Positions 34,735 to 42,269 of a stretch of DNA of 49,782 nucleotides are shown in pieces. The stretch is taken from positions 1-49,782 of the forward strand of contig NZ_LQGY01000054.1 in the NCBI RefSeq assembly GCF_001620055.1. Reading direction: 5' to 3'. Each line of letters begins with the position of its first letter. Within the stretch, counting starts at the first letter, position 1. A model generated the notes under the pieces. It made no database searches. It saw only the letters and a program-made list of their open reading frames with translations, and was not told where the DNA came from. The position numbers and the translations under genes were made by a program. The stretch is from Agromyces sp. NDB4Y10. Its GTDB lineage: Bacteria; Actinomycetota; Actinomycetes; Actinomycetales; Microbacteriaceae.

Positions 34735-35916
34735 TCAGGCGCCGCGCTTGTAGAAGGGAAGGGGGGTGACGGATGCCGCGATGCGCGTGCCGCGCACGTC
34801 GACGAACAGCTGCGAGCCCGGCTCGGCGGCATCCGGTGCGACGAACGCCATGGCCACCGGGTGGCCGAGCGTGGGCGACAGGGCGCCCGAGGTGATCTCG
34901 CCGACCCGGCGCGCGTCGTCGCCGTCGCCGTCGTACACCTCGTAGCCGGCGCGCGGGGCGCGGCGGCCCTCGGCGGTGAGGCCCACGAGCACGGGCGCGC
35001 CGTCGGCCGGGCCCTGCTCGATCGCGGCACGGCCGACGAAGTCGCCCTCCTTCGACAGCGCCACGACGCGGCCGAGGCCGGCCTGCACCGGGAGGATGTC
35101 GCGCGAGAGCTCGTGCCCGTAGAGGGGCATGCCGGCCTCGAGTCGCAGGGTGTCGCGGCTCGCGAGACCGCACGGCACCACGCGCGGACCGCCGGTCTCG
35201 CGCAGCGCCTCCCAGAGGCGCGCGGCGCGGTCGGGCGAGAGGTACAGCTCGAAGCCGTCCTCGCCCGTGTACCCGGTGCGGGCGACGAGCACGGGCTCGC
35301 CGTCGAACTCCGCGGCGAGCGCCCGGTAGTACTTCAGGCCCTCGAGCGCGGCGTCGAAGTCCTCGTCGTCGTTGCCGGGCCCCTGGACGCCGAAGCCCTC
35401 GGTCTGCTGCAGCACCTCGAGCGCGTCGGGGCCCTGCAGCGCGATGAGCGCGACGTCGTCGGACTCGTCGAACACCTCGCAGTCGAACGGCGACGTGCGG
35501 TTGCGGAGCTCCTCGGCCACGACCTCGCGGTTGGACGCGTTCGCGACGACCATGTAGCGGTCCTCGCCGGTGCGGTACACGACGAGGTCGTCGACGACGC
35601 CGCCGTCGCGCGCGAGCAGCAGCGAGTACTTCGCCTGCCCCTCGGCGATGGCCGACAGCTTGCCGGCGAGGGCGTAGTCGAGGGCGTCGGAGGCCTCGGG
35701 GCCGACCACGAGGATCTCGCCCATGTGGGACAGGTCGAACAGCCCGGCGTGCTCGCGGACGGCGCGATGCTCGGCGAGGTCGCTGGAGTAGCGCACGGGC
35801 ATCTGCCAGCCGGCGAAGTCGGTGAAGGACGCGCCGGCCGCGCGGTGCACCTCGTCGAGGGGGCTGCGTCGTTCGGTGGCGGTGCCGGGGTCGGTGGTGC
35901 CGGTTGCGTCGGTCAC
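34735..35916 (-). CDS. gcvT: Aminomethyltransferase (glycine cleavage T protein)
   Basis: The 393-residue enzyme takes the aminomethyl group from GcvH, transfers the methylene to tetrahydrofolate and releases ammonia. Visible are FAGWQMPVRYSS near the N-terminus, RVVPCGLASRDTLRLEAGMPLYGHEL and the barrel domain at the end (VDVRGTRIAASVTPLPFYKR). The start is GTG at 35916 with GGAGAA upstream. It is the first gene of the operon, and its leader carries the glycine riboswitch at 35963-36155. Confidence 0.96.
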   Translation of the reverse strand: MTDATGTTDPGTATERRSPLDEVHRAAGASFTDFAGWQMPVRYSSDLAEHRAVREHAGLFDLSHMGEILVVGPEASDALDYALAGKLSAIAEGQAKYSLLLARDGGVVDDLVVYRTGEDRYMVVANASNREVVAEELRNRTSPFDCEVFDESDDVALIALQGPDALEVLQQTEGFGVQGPGNDDEDFDAALEGLKYYRALAAEFDGEPVLVARTGYTGEDGFELYLSPDRAARLWEALRETGGPRVVPCGLASRDTLRLEAGMPLYGHELSRDILPVQAGLGRVVALSKEGDFVGRAAIEQGPADGAPVLVGLTAEGRRAPRAGYEVYDGDGDDARRVGEITSGALSPTLGHPVAMAFVAPDAAEPGSQLFVDVRGTRIAASVTPLPFYKRGA

Positions 35917-35962
35917 GAGTTCTCCATATCGCGCGATGGCGCGGCGGTGCGCCGCTCGAGAA

Positions 35963-36155
35963 CTCCCCCTCTGTCATGGGCCTGAGAGCTTCGCGCGCCC
36001 CGGGGAGCTTGCTTTCACCTTCGGCGGGAGGCAGCCCGGAGGCGGCATCCGCTTTTCAGAGTGGCCTGGTCATCGCGGTGATGCGACCTGAGAGATTGGC
36101 GGGGAGGCTTGCTCCTTCGGTGCCGGCGATGTTGGCTGCCGGCTCTCCCGCGATG
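35963..36155 (-). ncRNA. Tandem glycine riboswitch controlling gcvTHP
   Basis: Two aptamers are read on the minus strand. Aptamer 1 runs from GCGGGAGAG near 36151 through CCGAAGGAGCAAGC to AATCTCTCAGGT. Aptamer 2 has GCCGAAGGTGAAAGC and AAGCTCTCAGGCCCATGACAG and ends with AGGGGGAG near 35963. These blocks and their order are the conserved core of the gcvT element. Tandem glycine aptamers normally turn on glycine cleavage genes when glycine is plentiful. The region ends about 46 bases before the gcvT start. No clear terminator is visible, so control may act on translation. Aptamer 2 contains a copy of the 10-mer CGGATGCCGC at 36042-36051. Confidence 0.92.
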
Positions 36156-36186
36156 CGTCGATGGCCCGATGTGCGGTTGTCGTCGC

Positions 36187-36192
36187 AGTCTA
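36187..36192 (-). promoter_or_regulatory. -10 box (TAGACT) for the riboswitch-gcvTHP transcript
   Basis: On the minus strand TAGACT lies about 31 bases upstream of the first conserved riboswitch block, so the RNA would start just before the aptamer. The -35 region is not well defined. Confidence 0.45.
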
Positions 36193-36249
36193 CAACCCGC
36201 CGCACGTTGCGTGCTCCCGGTCGGCGGGCGTCATCCGATTCGCGTTCGT

Positions 36250-36260
36250 GTCACGGTGAC
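36250..36260. promoter_or_regulatory. Small palindrome GTCAC-G-GTGAC near the nrtR promoter
   Basis: A perfect 11-base palindrome lies just upstream of the TAAGCT -10 box. It shares the GTCA core with the larger palindrome at 36278-36300 and could be an auxiliary NrtR half-site pair. Confidence 0.3.
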
Positions 36261-36262
36261 TG

Positions 36263-36268
36263 TAAGCT
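36263..36268 (+). promoter_or_regulatory. -10 box (TAAGCT) for the nrtR-nad operon
   Basis: TAAGCT lies 54 bases before the nrtR ATG, with the predicted transcription start at about 36275, just ahead of the large palindrome. No convincing -35 hexamer is seen. Confidence 0.35.
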
Positions 36269-36277
36269 GGGCCACTA

Positions 36278-36300
36278 CTTAGCGTCATCCTGACACTAAG
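36278..36300. promoter_or_regulatory. 23-bp palindrome, candidate NrtR operator
   Basis: The arms CTTAGCGTCA and TGACACTAAG flank a TCC centre and differ from perfect symmetry at one position. It starts a few bases after the predicted transcription start and ends 22 bases before nrtR, a good position for repression. NrtR proteins of actinobacteria bind palindromes with GTCA/TGAC cores in front of nad genes. The match is by position and format; the exact consensus was not checked. Confidence 0.6.
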
Positions 36301-36322
36301 ACCGTGGTGAAGGGGTGAACGG

Positions 36323-37093
36323 ATGCCGCAGCACGACGCGCAGGCGCGCCTGGCCGTCTCGACGGTCATCTTCGCCCTCTCGCCCGAGACCGACGGCGAC
36401 GGCGTCGAGCGACCGAGCCTCAGGGTGCCGCTCGTGCGCCGGCTGCGCGAGCCCGGCCTCGGCCGGTGGGCACTGCCCGGCGGCTGGCTGCCCGTGCACG
36501 AGTCCCTCGACGCGGCCGCCGCGCGCACGCTCAACGAGACCACGGGCCTCGCTCCGCGCTACCTCGAGCAGCTCTACACGTTCGGCGATCCCGACCGCTC
36601 CTCCGGCGAGCGCGTCGTCTCGGTCGTCTACTGGGCGCTCGTGCACTCCGACGAGGTCGAGCGGGCGGTCTCCGACGAGAACGTGCGCTGGTTCGACGAG
36701 GACGACCTGCCCGACCTCGCCTTCGACCACGCCGCGATCATCGAGTACGCCCTGCGCCGACTCCGCACGAAGCTCGAGTACTCGGGCATCGCGCACGCGC
36801 TGCTCGGCGAGACCTTCACCATGGCCGAGCTGCGCGGCGTGCATGAGGCGGTGCTCCGCAAGCGCCTCGACCCCGCGAACTTCCGCCGCACCATGGAGGC
36901 GTCCGGCACCCTCGTCGACACCGGCGAGCGCCTCGCCGGCACGCGCCACCGCCCGCCCGCCCTGTACCGCTTCGATCCCGCCCACTCCCCCGTGGCGTCG
37001 CCCTCACCGGCGTCCGCGGCGCCGCAGCACGCGGCATCCGTCACCGCACCCCCCGCCCCCAGGCCCGGCACGCACAGCAAGGACACGCCATGA
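36323..37093 (+). CDS. nrtR: NrtR-type NUDIX-related transcriptional regulator of NAD synthesis
   Basis: The 256-residue protein has an N-terminal NUDIX fold (about 8-150) and a C-terminal winged-helix domain (about 155-225: GETFTMAELRGVHEAVLRKR, then NFRRTMEASG). The NUDIX box runs from Gly54 to Leu76 but two of its acidic residues are Thr (RTLNETTGL, positions 69 and 73), as expected for a sensor that lost hydrolase activity. NrtR represses NAD biosynthesis genes and is released by ADP-ribose-type ligands. The last 30 residues are a Pro/Ala-rich tail. The ATG at 36323 has GAAGGGG upstream; the stop makes an ATGA overlap with nadA. Confidence 0.85.
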   Translation: MPQHDAQARLAVSTVIFALSPETDGDGVERPSLRVPLVRRLREPGLGRWALPGGWLPVHESLDAAAARTLNETTGLAPRYLEQLYTFGDPDRSSGERVVSVVYWALVHSDEVERAVSDENVRWFDEDDLPDLAFDHAAIIEYALRRLRTKLEYSGIAHALLGETFTMAELRGVHEAVLRKRLDPANFRRTMEASGTLVDTGERLAGTRHRPPALYRFDPAHSPVASPSPASAAPQHAASVTAPPAPRPGTHSKDTP

Positions 37094-38496
37094 GCACCAC
37101 CATTCCCGTCACGACGGCCGACGCCGAGCGGGGCATCCGCGACGCGGCATCGGTCGACCGCAGCATCCGCCTGATCACGACCGGCGCGGCCCGAGGCGAG
37201 ACCTGCACGCCCGACCTCGCCCGGGGACCCTGGGAGTTCGACCGCGGGCCGGCCGGGTACGGCCCGGGCTCGTCCATGGGCGACGTGATCCCGGCCGGCG
37301 CACCCCGCCAGGGCGCGCTGCCCGCCGAGTACCGCGAGGCGTCCGACGCCGAGCTCGACGAGCGCATCCGCGCGGCGAAGGCGACCCTCGGCGACCGCGT
37401 CGTCGTGCTCGGGCACTTCTACCAGCGCGACGAGGTCGTGCAGCACGCCGACTTCACGGGCGACTCGTTCCAGCTCGCCAACGCCGCGAAGTCGAAGCCG
37501 GAGGCCGAGGCGATCGTGTTCTGCGGCGTGCACTTCATGGCCGAGACCGCCGACATGCTCTCGCGGCCCGAGCAGGCCGTGATCCTGCCGAACCTCGCCG
37601 CCGGCTGCTCGATGGCCGACATGGCCGACACGTCGAGCGTCGAGGAGTGCTGGGAGCAGCTCGAGGAGGTCTACGGCGACCTGACCGCCGTCGACGAGAC
37701 CGGCCGGGTGCCGGTCATCCCCGTCACGTACATGAACTCCTCGGCCGCGCTCAAGGGCTTCGTCGGCCGCAACGGCGGCATCGTGTGCACCTCGTCGAAC
37801 GCGACCACGGTGCTCGAGTGGGCGTTCGAGCGCGGGCAGCGGGTGCTGTTCTTCCCCGACCAGCACCTCGGACGCAACACGGCCAAGGCGATGGGCGTGC
37901 CGCTCGAGGCCATGCCCATGTGGAACCCGCGCAAGCCGCTCGGCGGCAGCACGGCGGAGGAACTGCAGGACGCCCGCGTCATCCTCTGGCACGGGTTCTG
38001 CTCGGTGCACAAGCGCTTCACCGTCGACCAGATCGAGCAGGCCCGGCGCGACCACCCTGGCGTGCAGGTCATCGTGCACCCCGAGTGTCCGATGCCCGTC
38101 GTCGACGCCGCGGATGCCGCGGGCTCCACCGACTTCATCGTCAAGGCGATCCAGGCCGCGCCCGCCGGCTCGACCTTCGCGATCGGCACCGAGATCAACC
38201 TGGTGCAGCGCCTCGCCGCCGAGCACCCGGAGCACACGATCTTCTGCCTCGACCCGGTGGTGTGCCCGTGCTCGACGATGTACCGCATCCACCCCGGCTA
38301 CCTCGCCTGGGTGCTCGAGGAGCTCGTCGCCGGGCGCGTCGTCAACCGCATCGAGGTCGCCGACGACGTCGCCGAGCCCGCCCGCGTGGCCCTCGAGCGC
38401 ATGCTCGCGGCGAAGCCGCCGGCATCCGTCACCGTGCCCGCGGGCTCGACCATCGCGGCGGCGACGGATGCCGCGGCCGCGCCCGTCGGAGCCTGA
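37090..38496 (+). CDS. nadA: Quinolinate synthase
   Basis: The 468-residue enzyme condenses iminoaspartate with dihydroxyacetone phosphate to quinolinate in de novo NAD synthesis. It needs a [4Fe-4S] cluster; the three ligand regions are Cys173 in AAGCSMADM, Cys304 in WHGFCSVH and the CPC pair (392, 394) in VCPCSTMYRI. The first 85 residues are an extension, so the protein is longer than most NadA. It is coupled to nrtR by ATGA and followed by nadB after one base. The operon also encodes NadS, which probably supplies sulfur for this cluster. Confidence 0.95.
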   Translation: MSTTIPVTTADAERGIRDAASVDRSIRLITTGAARGETCTPDLARGPWEFDRGPAGYGPGSSMGDVIPAGAPRQGALPAEYREASDAELDERIRAAKATLGDRVVVLGHFYQRDEVVQHADFTGDSFQLANAAKSKPEAEAIVFCGVHFMAETADMLSRPEQAVILPNLAAGCSMADMADTSSVEECWEQLEEVYGDLTAVDETGRVPVIPVTYMNSSAALKGFVGRNGGIVCTSSNATTVLEWAFERGQRVLFFPDQHLGRNTAKAMGVPLEAMPMWNPRKPLGGSTAEELQDARVILWHGFCSVHKRFTVDQIEQARRDHPGVQVIVHPECPMPVVDAADAAGSTDFIVKAIQAAPAGSTFAIGTEINLVQRLAAEHPEHTIFCLDPVVCPCSTMYRIHPGYLAWVLEELVAGRVVNRIEVADDVAEPARVALERMLAAKPPASVTVPAGSTIAAATDAAAAPVGA

Positions 38497-38497
38497 C

Positions 38498-40072
38498 ATG
38501 ACCCGCGTGCTCGTCGTCGGCTCCGGCATCGCCGGGCTGTGGACGGCGATCCGGGCCGCCGAGGCGGGGTGCGACGTGACCGTCGTGACCAAGGCCGCCC
38601 TCGGCGACGGGGCCACCGGTTGGGCGCAGGGCGGGATCGCCGCGGCGATCTTCGCCGACGACGCTCCCGCGCGGCACGCGGCGGACACGCTCGCCGCCGG
38701 CGCCGGGCTGGGCGACCCGGAGGCGGTGCGCGTGCTCACCGGCGACGGCGCGGCGCGCATCCGCGACCTGATCCGCTTCGGCGTCGCGTTCGATCGCGAC
38801 GACTCCGGACTCGCGCGCGGCCTCGAGGCGGCGCATACGCGCGCACGCATCCTGCACGCCGGCGGGGATGCGACGGGTGCGGCGATCCAGGCGGCGCTCG
38901 TCGGGACCGTGCGACGACGCGGACTGCGCGTGCTCGAGCACACGACGCTCGTCGACCTCGTCGTCGATGGCGGTCGGGCTGTGGGGATCAGCGCCATCGC
39001 GGCGGGTCGGGCGGGCGGCGCGTCGACCGCGAACAGCGACGCCGTCGTCACGCTGCGGGCCGACGCCGTCGTGCTCGCGACTGGCGGAACCGGATGCCTC
39101 TACCGGCATACGACGAATCCGGACGTGGCGACGGGCGACGGCGTGGCCGCCGCGGCCCGCGCGGGCGCCGTCGTGGCCGACCTCGAGTTCGTGCAGTTCC
39201 ACCCGACCGCGCTGGCGATCCCGGGCACCCCACTCATCTCGGAGGCCGTGCGCGGCGACGGCGCGGTGCTGCGCGACGCCGAGGGCCGCCGCTTCCTGCT
39301 CGAGGTCGACCCGCGCGGCGAGCTCGCGCCGCGCGACGTCGTCGCGCGCGCCGTGTGGCGTCGCATGGCCGAACAGGGCGGCGCTCCCGTCGTGCTCGAC
39401 GCGACGCACCTCGGGGCCGACCGGCTCGCGGGGCGCTTCCCCGGCATCGACGCCGCCTGCCGCGCGGCGGGCTTCGACTGGTCCCGCGAGCCGGTCCCCG
39501 TGGTCCCCGCGGCGCACTACGCGATGGGCGGCGTCGCGACCGACCTCGACGGGCGGACGAACCTGCCCGGCCTCTGGGCCGTCGGCGAGGTCGCCCGCAC
39601 GGGCGTGCACGGCGCGAACCGGCTCGCCTCGAACTCCCTGCTCGAGGGCGCGGTGTTCGCCGAGCGCGCGGCGCGCGACCTCGCGTCGGCGGCCGCCGTT
39701 CCCGCGTCCGTACCGCCTGCAGGAGATCCGACGGGACACGCCGGGCCGGATGCCGCGGCCCGCGGCGTGTCGGAGCGGAACTCCTTCGACGCGCACCAGC
39801 CCGCCGCCGCCGTGGTCGATCGCGAGGCGTTGCAGGCGCTCATGTGGGAGCACGTCGGACTCGAGCGGGACGCGGCCGGGCTCGCCGCGGCATCCGCTCG
39901 CCTCGACGCCTGGCGCGCCCCCGACGTCGTCGACCGCCGCACCGCCGAGGACCGCAACCTGCTCGACCTCGCCCGGCTCACGGTCGCCGCGGCACTCACC
40001 CGCACCGCGAGCGTCGGCGCCCACACGCGTCGTGACGCCCCCGTCCCCGCACTCGAGAGGCAGGCCGCCTGA
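38498..40072 (+). CDS. nadB: L-aspartate oxidase
   Basis: The 524-residue FAD enzyme oxidises L-aspartate to iminoaspartate, the substrate of NadA. The FAD-binding Rossmann motif is VVGSGIAGLWTAI near the start, followed by GATGWAQGGIAAA, the active-site segments FVQFHPTAL and SEAVRGDGAVL, and GVHGANRLASNSLLEG. The helical C-terminal domain of the succinate dehydrogenase flavoprotein family is present but Ala-rich. The start is the ATG at 38498, one base after the nadA stop. Its stop overlaps the nadC start (TGATG). Confidence 0.95.
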   Translation: MTRVLVVGSGIAGLWTAIRAAEAGCDVTVVTKAALGDGATGWAQGGIAAAIFADDAPARHAADTLAAGAGLGDPEAVRVLTGDGAARIRDLIRFGVAFDRDDSGLARGLEAAHTRARILHAGGDATGAAIQAALVGTVRRRGLRVLEHTTLVDLVVDGGRAVGISAIAAGRAGGASTANSDAVVTLRADAVVLATGGTGCLYRHTTNPDVATGDGVAAAARAGAVVADLEFVQFHPTALAIPGTPLISEAVRGDGAVLRDAEGRRFLLEVDPRGELAPRDVVARAVWRRMAEQGGAPVVLDATHLGADRLAGRFPGIDAACRAAGFDWSREPVPVVPAAHYAMGGVATDLDGRTNLPGLWAVGEVARTGVHGANRLASNSLLEGAVFAERAARDLASAAAVPASVPPAGDPTGHAGPDAAARGVSERNSFDAHQPAAAVVDREALQALMWEHVGLERDAAGLAAASARLDAWRAPDVVDRRTAEDRNLLDLARLTVAAALTRTASVGAHTRRDAPVPALERQAA

Positions 40073-40968
40073 TGACCGAACCCCGCGAGATCGAGCGCAT
40101 CGTGACGATGGCGCTCGACGAGGACGCGCCGTGGGGCGACCTCACCGGCGAGACGCTCATCCCCGAGCAGGCGACCGCGACCGCCGAGATGGTCGCGCGC
40201 GAACCGGGCGTGTTCAGCGGCGCGCGCGTGGTCGCGGCGACGTTCCGACTGGTCGACCCGCGCATCGCGGTCGAGGTGCTCGCCGCCGACGGCGACCGGT
40301 TCGCGGCGGGCGACGTGCTCGCGCGCGTGCAGGGCCCGGCCCGCGGCATCCTGCGCGCCGAGCGCGTCGCGCTGAACCTCGTGCAGCGGATGTCGGGCGT
40401 CGCCACGCTCACCGCACGGTACGTCGAGGCGGTCGCGGGCACGCGCGCGCGCATCGTCGACACGCGGAAGACGACGCCGGGACTGCGCAGCCTCGAACGC
40501 CAGGCGGTGCGCGACGGCGGCGGGCGCAACCACCGCCGGTCGCTCTCCGACGCGGTCATGGCGAAGGACAACCACCTCGCGGTGCTCACCGCGGGCGGTG
40601 CCGACCTCGCCGCGGCGCTGCGCGAGGCGCGCGAGCGGATGCCGCACACCGCCCATCTCGAGGTCGAGGTCGACCGCGTCGACCAGATCGAGGCGATGCT
40701 CGCGGGCGGGGCCGACACGATCATGCTCGACAACTTCTCGCTCGACGACCTGCGCACGGGCGTCGAGCTCATCGCCGGCCGGGCGATCGTCGAGGCCTCC
40801 GGGGGCGTGAACCTCGACACGGTCGCGGCGATCGCGGCGACCGGGGTCGACGTGATCTCGGTGGGCGCCCTCACCCACTCGGCGCGAGCGCTCGACCTCG
40901 GTCTCGACGTGGCGATCGAGGCGAGCGCTGCCGAGCCGGCGGATGCCGCGGCTGAGGGGTCGCCGTGA
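40072..40968 (+). CDS. nadC: Nicotinate-nucleotide pyrophosphorylase (carboxylating)
   Basis: The 298-residue quinolinate phosphoribosyltransferase makes nicotinate mononucleotide from quinolinate and PRPP with release of carbon dioxide. The active-site stretch DTRKTTPGLRSLERQAV, followed by GGGRNHRRSLSD, and the late IMLDNFSLDD and EASGGVNLDTV are diagnostic. It overlaps nadB by one base and the nadS start by four (GTGA), so nadB, nadC and nadS are translationally chained. Confidence 0.96.
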   Translation: MTEPREIERIVTMALDEDAPWGDLTGETLIPEQATATAEMVAREPGVFSGARVVAATFRLVDPRIAVEVLAADGDRFAAGDVLARVQGPARGILRAERVALNLVQRMSGVATLTARYVEAVAGTRARIVDTRKTTPGLRSLERQAVRDGGGRNHRRSLSDAVMAKDNHLAVLTAGGADLAAALREARERMPHTAHLEVEVDRVDQIEAMLAGGADTIMLDNFSLDDLRTGVELIAGRAIVEASGGVNLDTVAAIAATGVDVISVGALTHSARALDLGLDVAIEASAAEPADAAAEGSP

Positions 40969-42107
40969 TCTTCGCCGACCACGCCGCCACGACCCCGGTG
41001 CGCCGCGAGGCCGTCGAGGCGATGTGGCCGTTCCTGACGGGGGCGTTCGGCAACCCGTCCAGCCGGCACGGTCTGGGCGAGGAGGCGGCGCGGGCGCTCG
41101 CGTGGGCGCGCGACGAGGTCGCGGCGGTGGTCGGCTGCCGACCTGGTGACGTGGTGTTCACGTCGGGCGGCACCGAGGCCGACAACCTGGCCGTGAAGGG
41201 GCTCGCGCTCGCGAATCCGCGCGGCCGACACGTCGTCGTCTCGCCGGTCGAGCACGAGGCGGTGATCGCGGCGGCGGACGCCCTGCGCCGCCTGCACGGG
41301 TTCGAGGTCGACGAGGTCGAGGTCGATGCGACGGGCATGGTCACGACGGCGGCGCTCGAGCGCGTCATCCGGCCCGACACCGCGCTGGTGTCGGTGCAGC
41401 TCGCCAACAACGAGGTGGGCACCGTCAACCCGGTCGCCGAGCTTGCGGCCGCGGCGCACGCGGCGGGGGCCGTCATGCACACCGACGCCGTGCAGGCGGC
41501 CGGCTGGCTGCCGGTCTCGATCGGGGCGCTCGGGGTCGATGCGCTGTCGCTCGCCGGGCACAAGGTCGGAGCGCCGAAGGGCACGGGCGCGCTCGTCGTG
41601 CGCGGACGCCTCCCGCTCGAGCCGGTGCTGCACGGCGGCGGCCAGGAGCGGGGCCGACGGTCCGGGACCGAGAACGTGGCCGGCGCGGTGGCGTTCGCGA
41701 CGGCCCTGCGGCTCGCGGAGGCCGACCGGGCGGATGCCGCGGCGCGCGTCGCGGCGCTGACGGAGCGGTTCCGCGCCCGGGTCGCCTCGACGGTGCCGAC
41801 GGCCACGCCGACCGGGCATCCCGACCGCCGCCTGCCGGGGACGGTCTCCTACGTCTTCCCCGGGACCGCGGGTGAGGCGGTCCTGCTCGAGCTCGAACGG
41901 CGCGATGTCGTGGTCTCGAGCGGCTCGGCGTGCGCTGCCGGCAGCGACGAGCCGTCGCACGTGCTCACCGCGATGGGGTTCGATCCGGACCTCGCGCGCA
42001 CGGCCGTGCGTTTCTCGTTCGGTGCGGACGCCACCGAGGACGACATCGACGGCGCCGCCGCCGCCCTCGCCGACGCGGTGTCGGCGGTCCGCGATATCGT
42101 CCGCTGA
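40965..42107 (+). CDS. nadS: Cysteine desulfurase, NadS-type
   Basis: The 380-residue NifS/IscS-family PLP enzyme has Lys200 in SLAGHKVGAPKG as the cofactor lysine and Cys323 in SSGSACAAGSDEPSHVL as the persulfide cysteine. It removes sulfur from cysteine for Fe-S cluster assembly. Its position as the last gene of nrtR-nadABC, coupled to nadC by GTGA, points to a dedicated role in building the NadA cluster, as described for similar genes in corynebacteria and Bacillus. A general IscS-like role or a role in tRNA thiolation cannot be excluded. Confidence 0.85.
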   Translation: MIFADHAATTPVRREAVEAMWPFLTGAFGNPSSRHGLGEEAARALAWARDEVAAVVGCRPGDVVFTSGGTEADNLAVKGLALANPRGRHVVVSPVEHEAVIAAADALRRLHGFEVDEVEVDATGMVTTAALERVIRPDTALVSVQLANNEVGTVNPVAELAAAAHAAGAVMHTDAVQAAGWLPVSIGALGVDALSLAGHKVGAPKGTGALVVRGRLPLEPVLHGGGQERGRRSGTENVAGAVAFATALRLAEADRADAAARVAALTERFRARVASTVPTATPTGHPDRRLPGTVSYVFPGTAGEAVLLELERRDVVVSSGSACAAGSDEPSHVLTAMGFDPDLARTAVRFSFGADATEDDIDGAAAALADAVSAVRDIVR

Positions 42108-42269
42108 CCGGCCCGCCTCCCCTACGAGGCGCATGCAAGCGCATGGTTCGGCGGAAACGGGAATAGCGCGCCTCCGGATCTCGGTTGCATCTCGCGTTCG
42201 CCGTCGCCATTCCCGCATGGACGCGGGCCGGCGACGCGACGCACACGATCGAGACAGACGAGGACGCCC

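Noticed and set aside
31073..35977. Open frame of about 1630 codons on the minus strand
   Set aside because: It lies in another frame of gcvP, gcvH and gcvT on the same strand and has no recognisable domain. Its translation is almost all Arg, Ala, Gly and Pro.
42114..42131. CGCCTC/GAGGCG hairpin after nadS as terminator
   Set aside because: A six-pair stem without a T-run is too weak to call next to the much longer stems elsewhere in the window.
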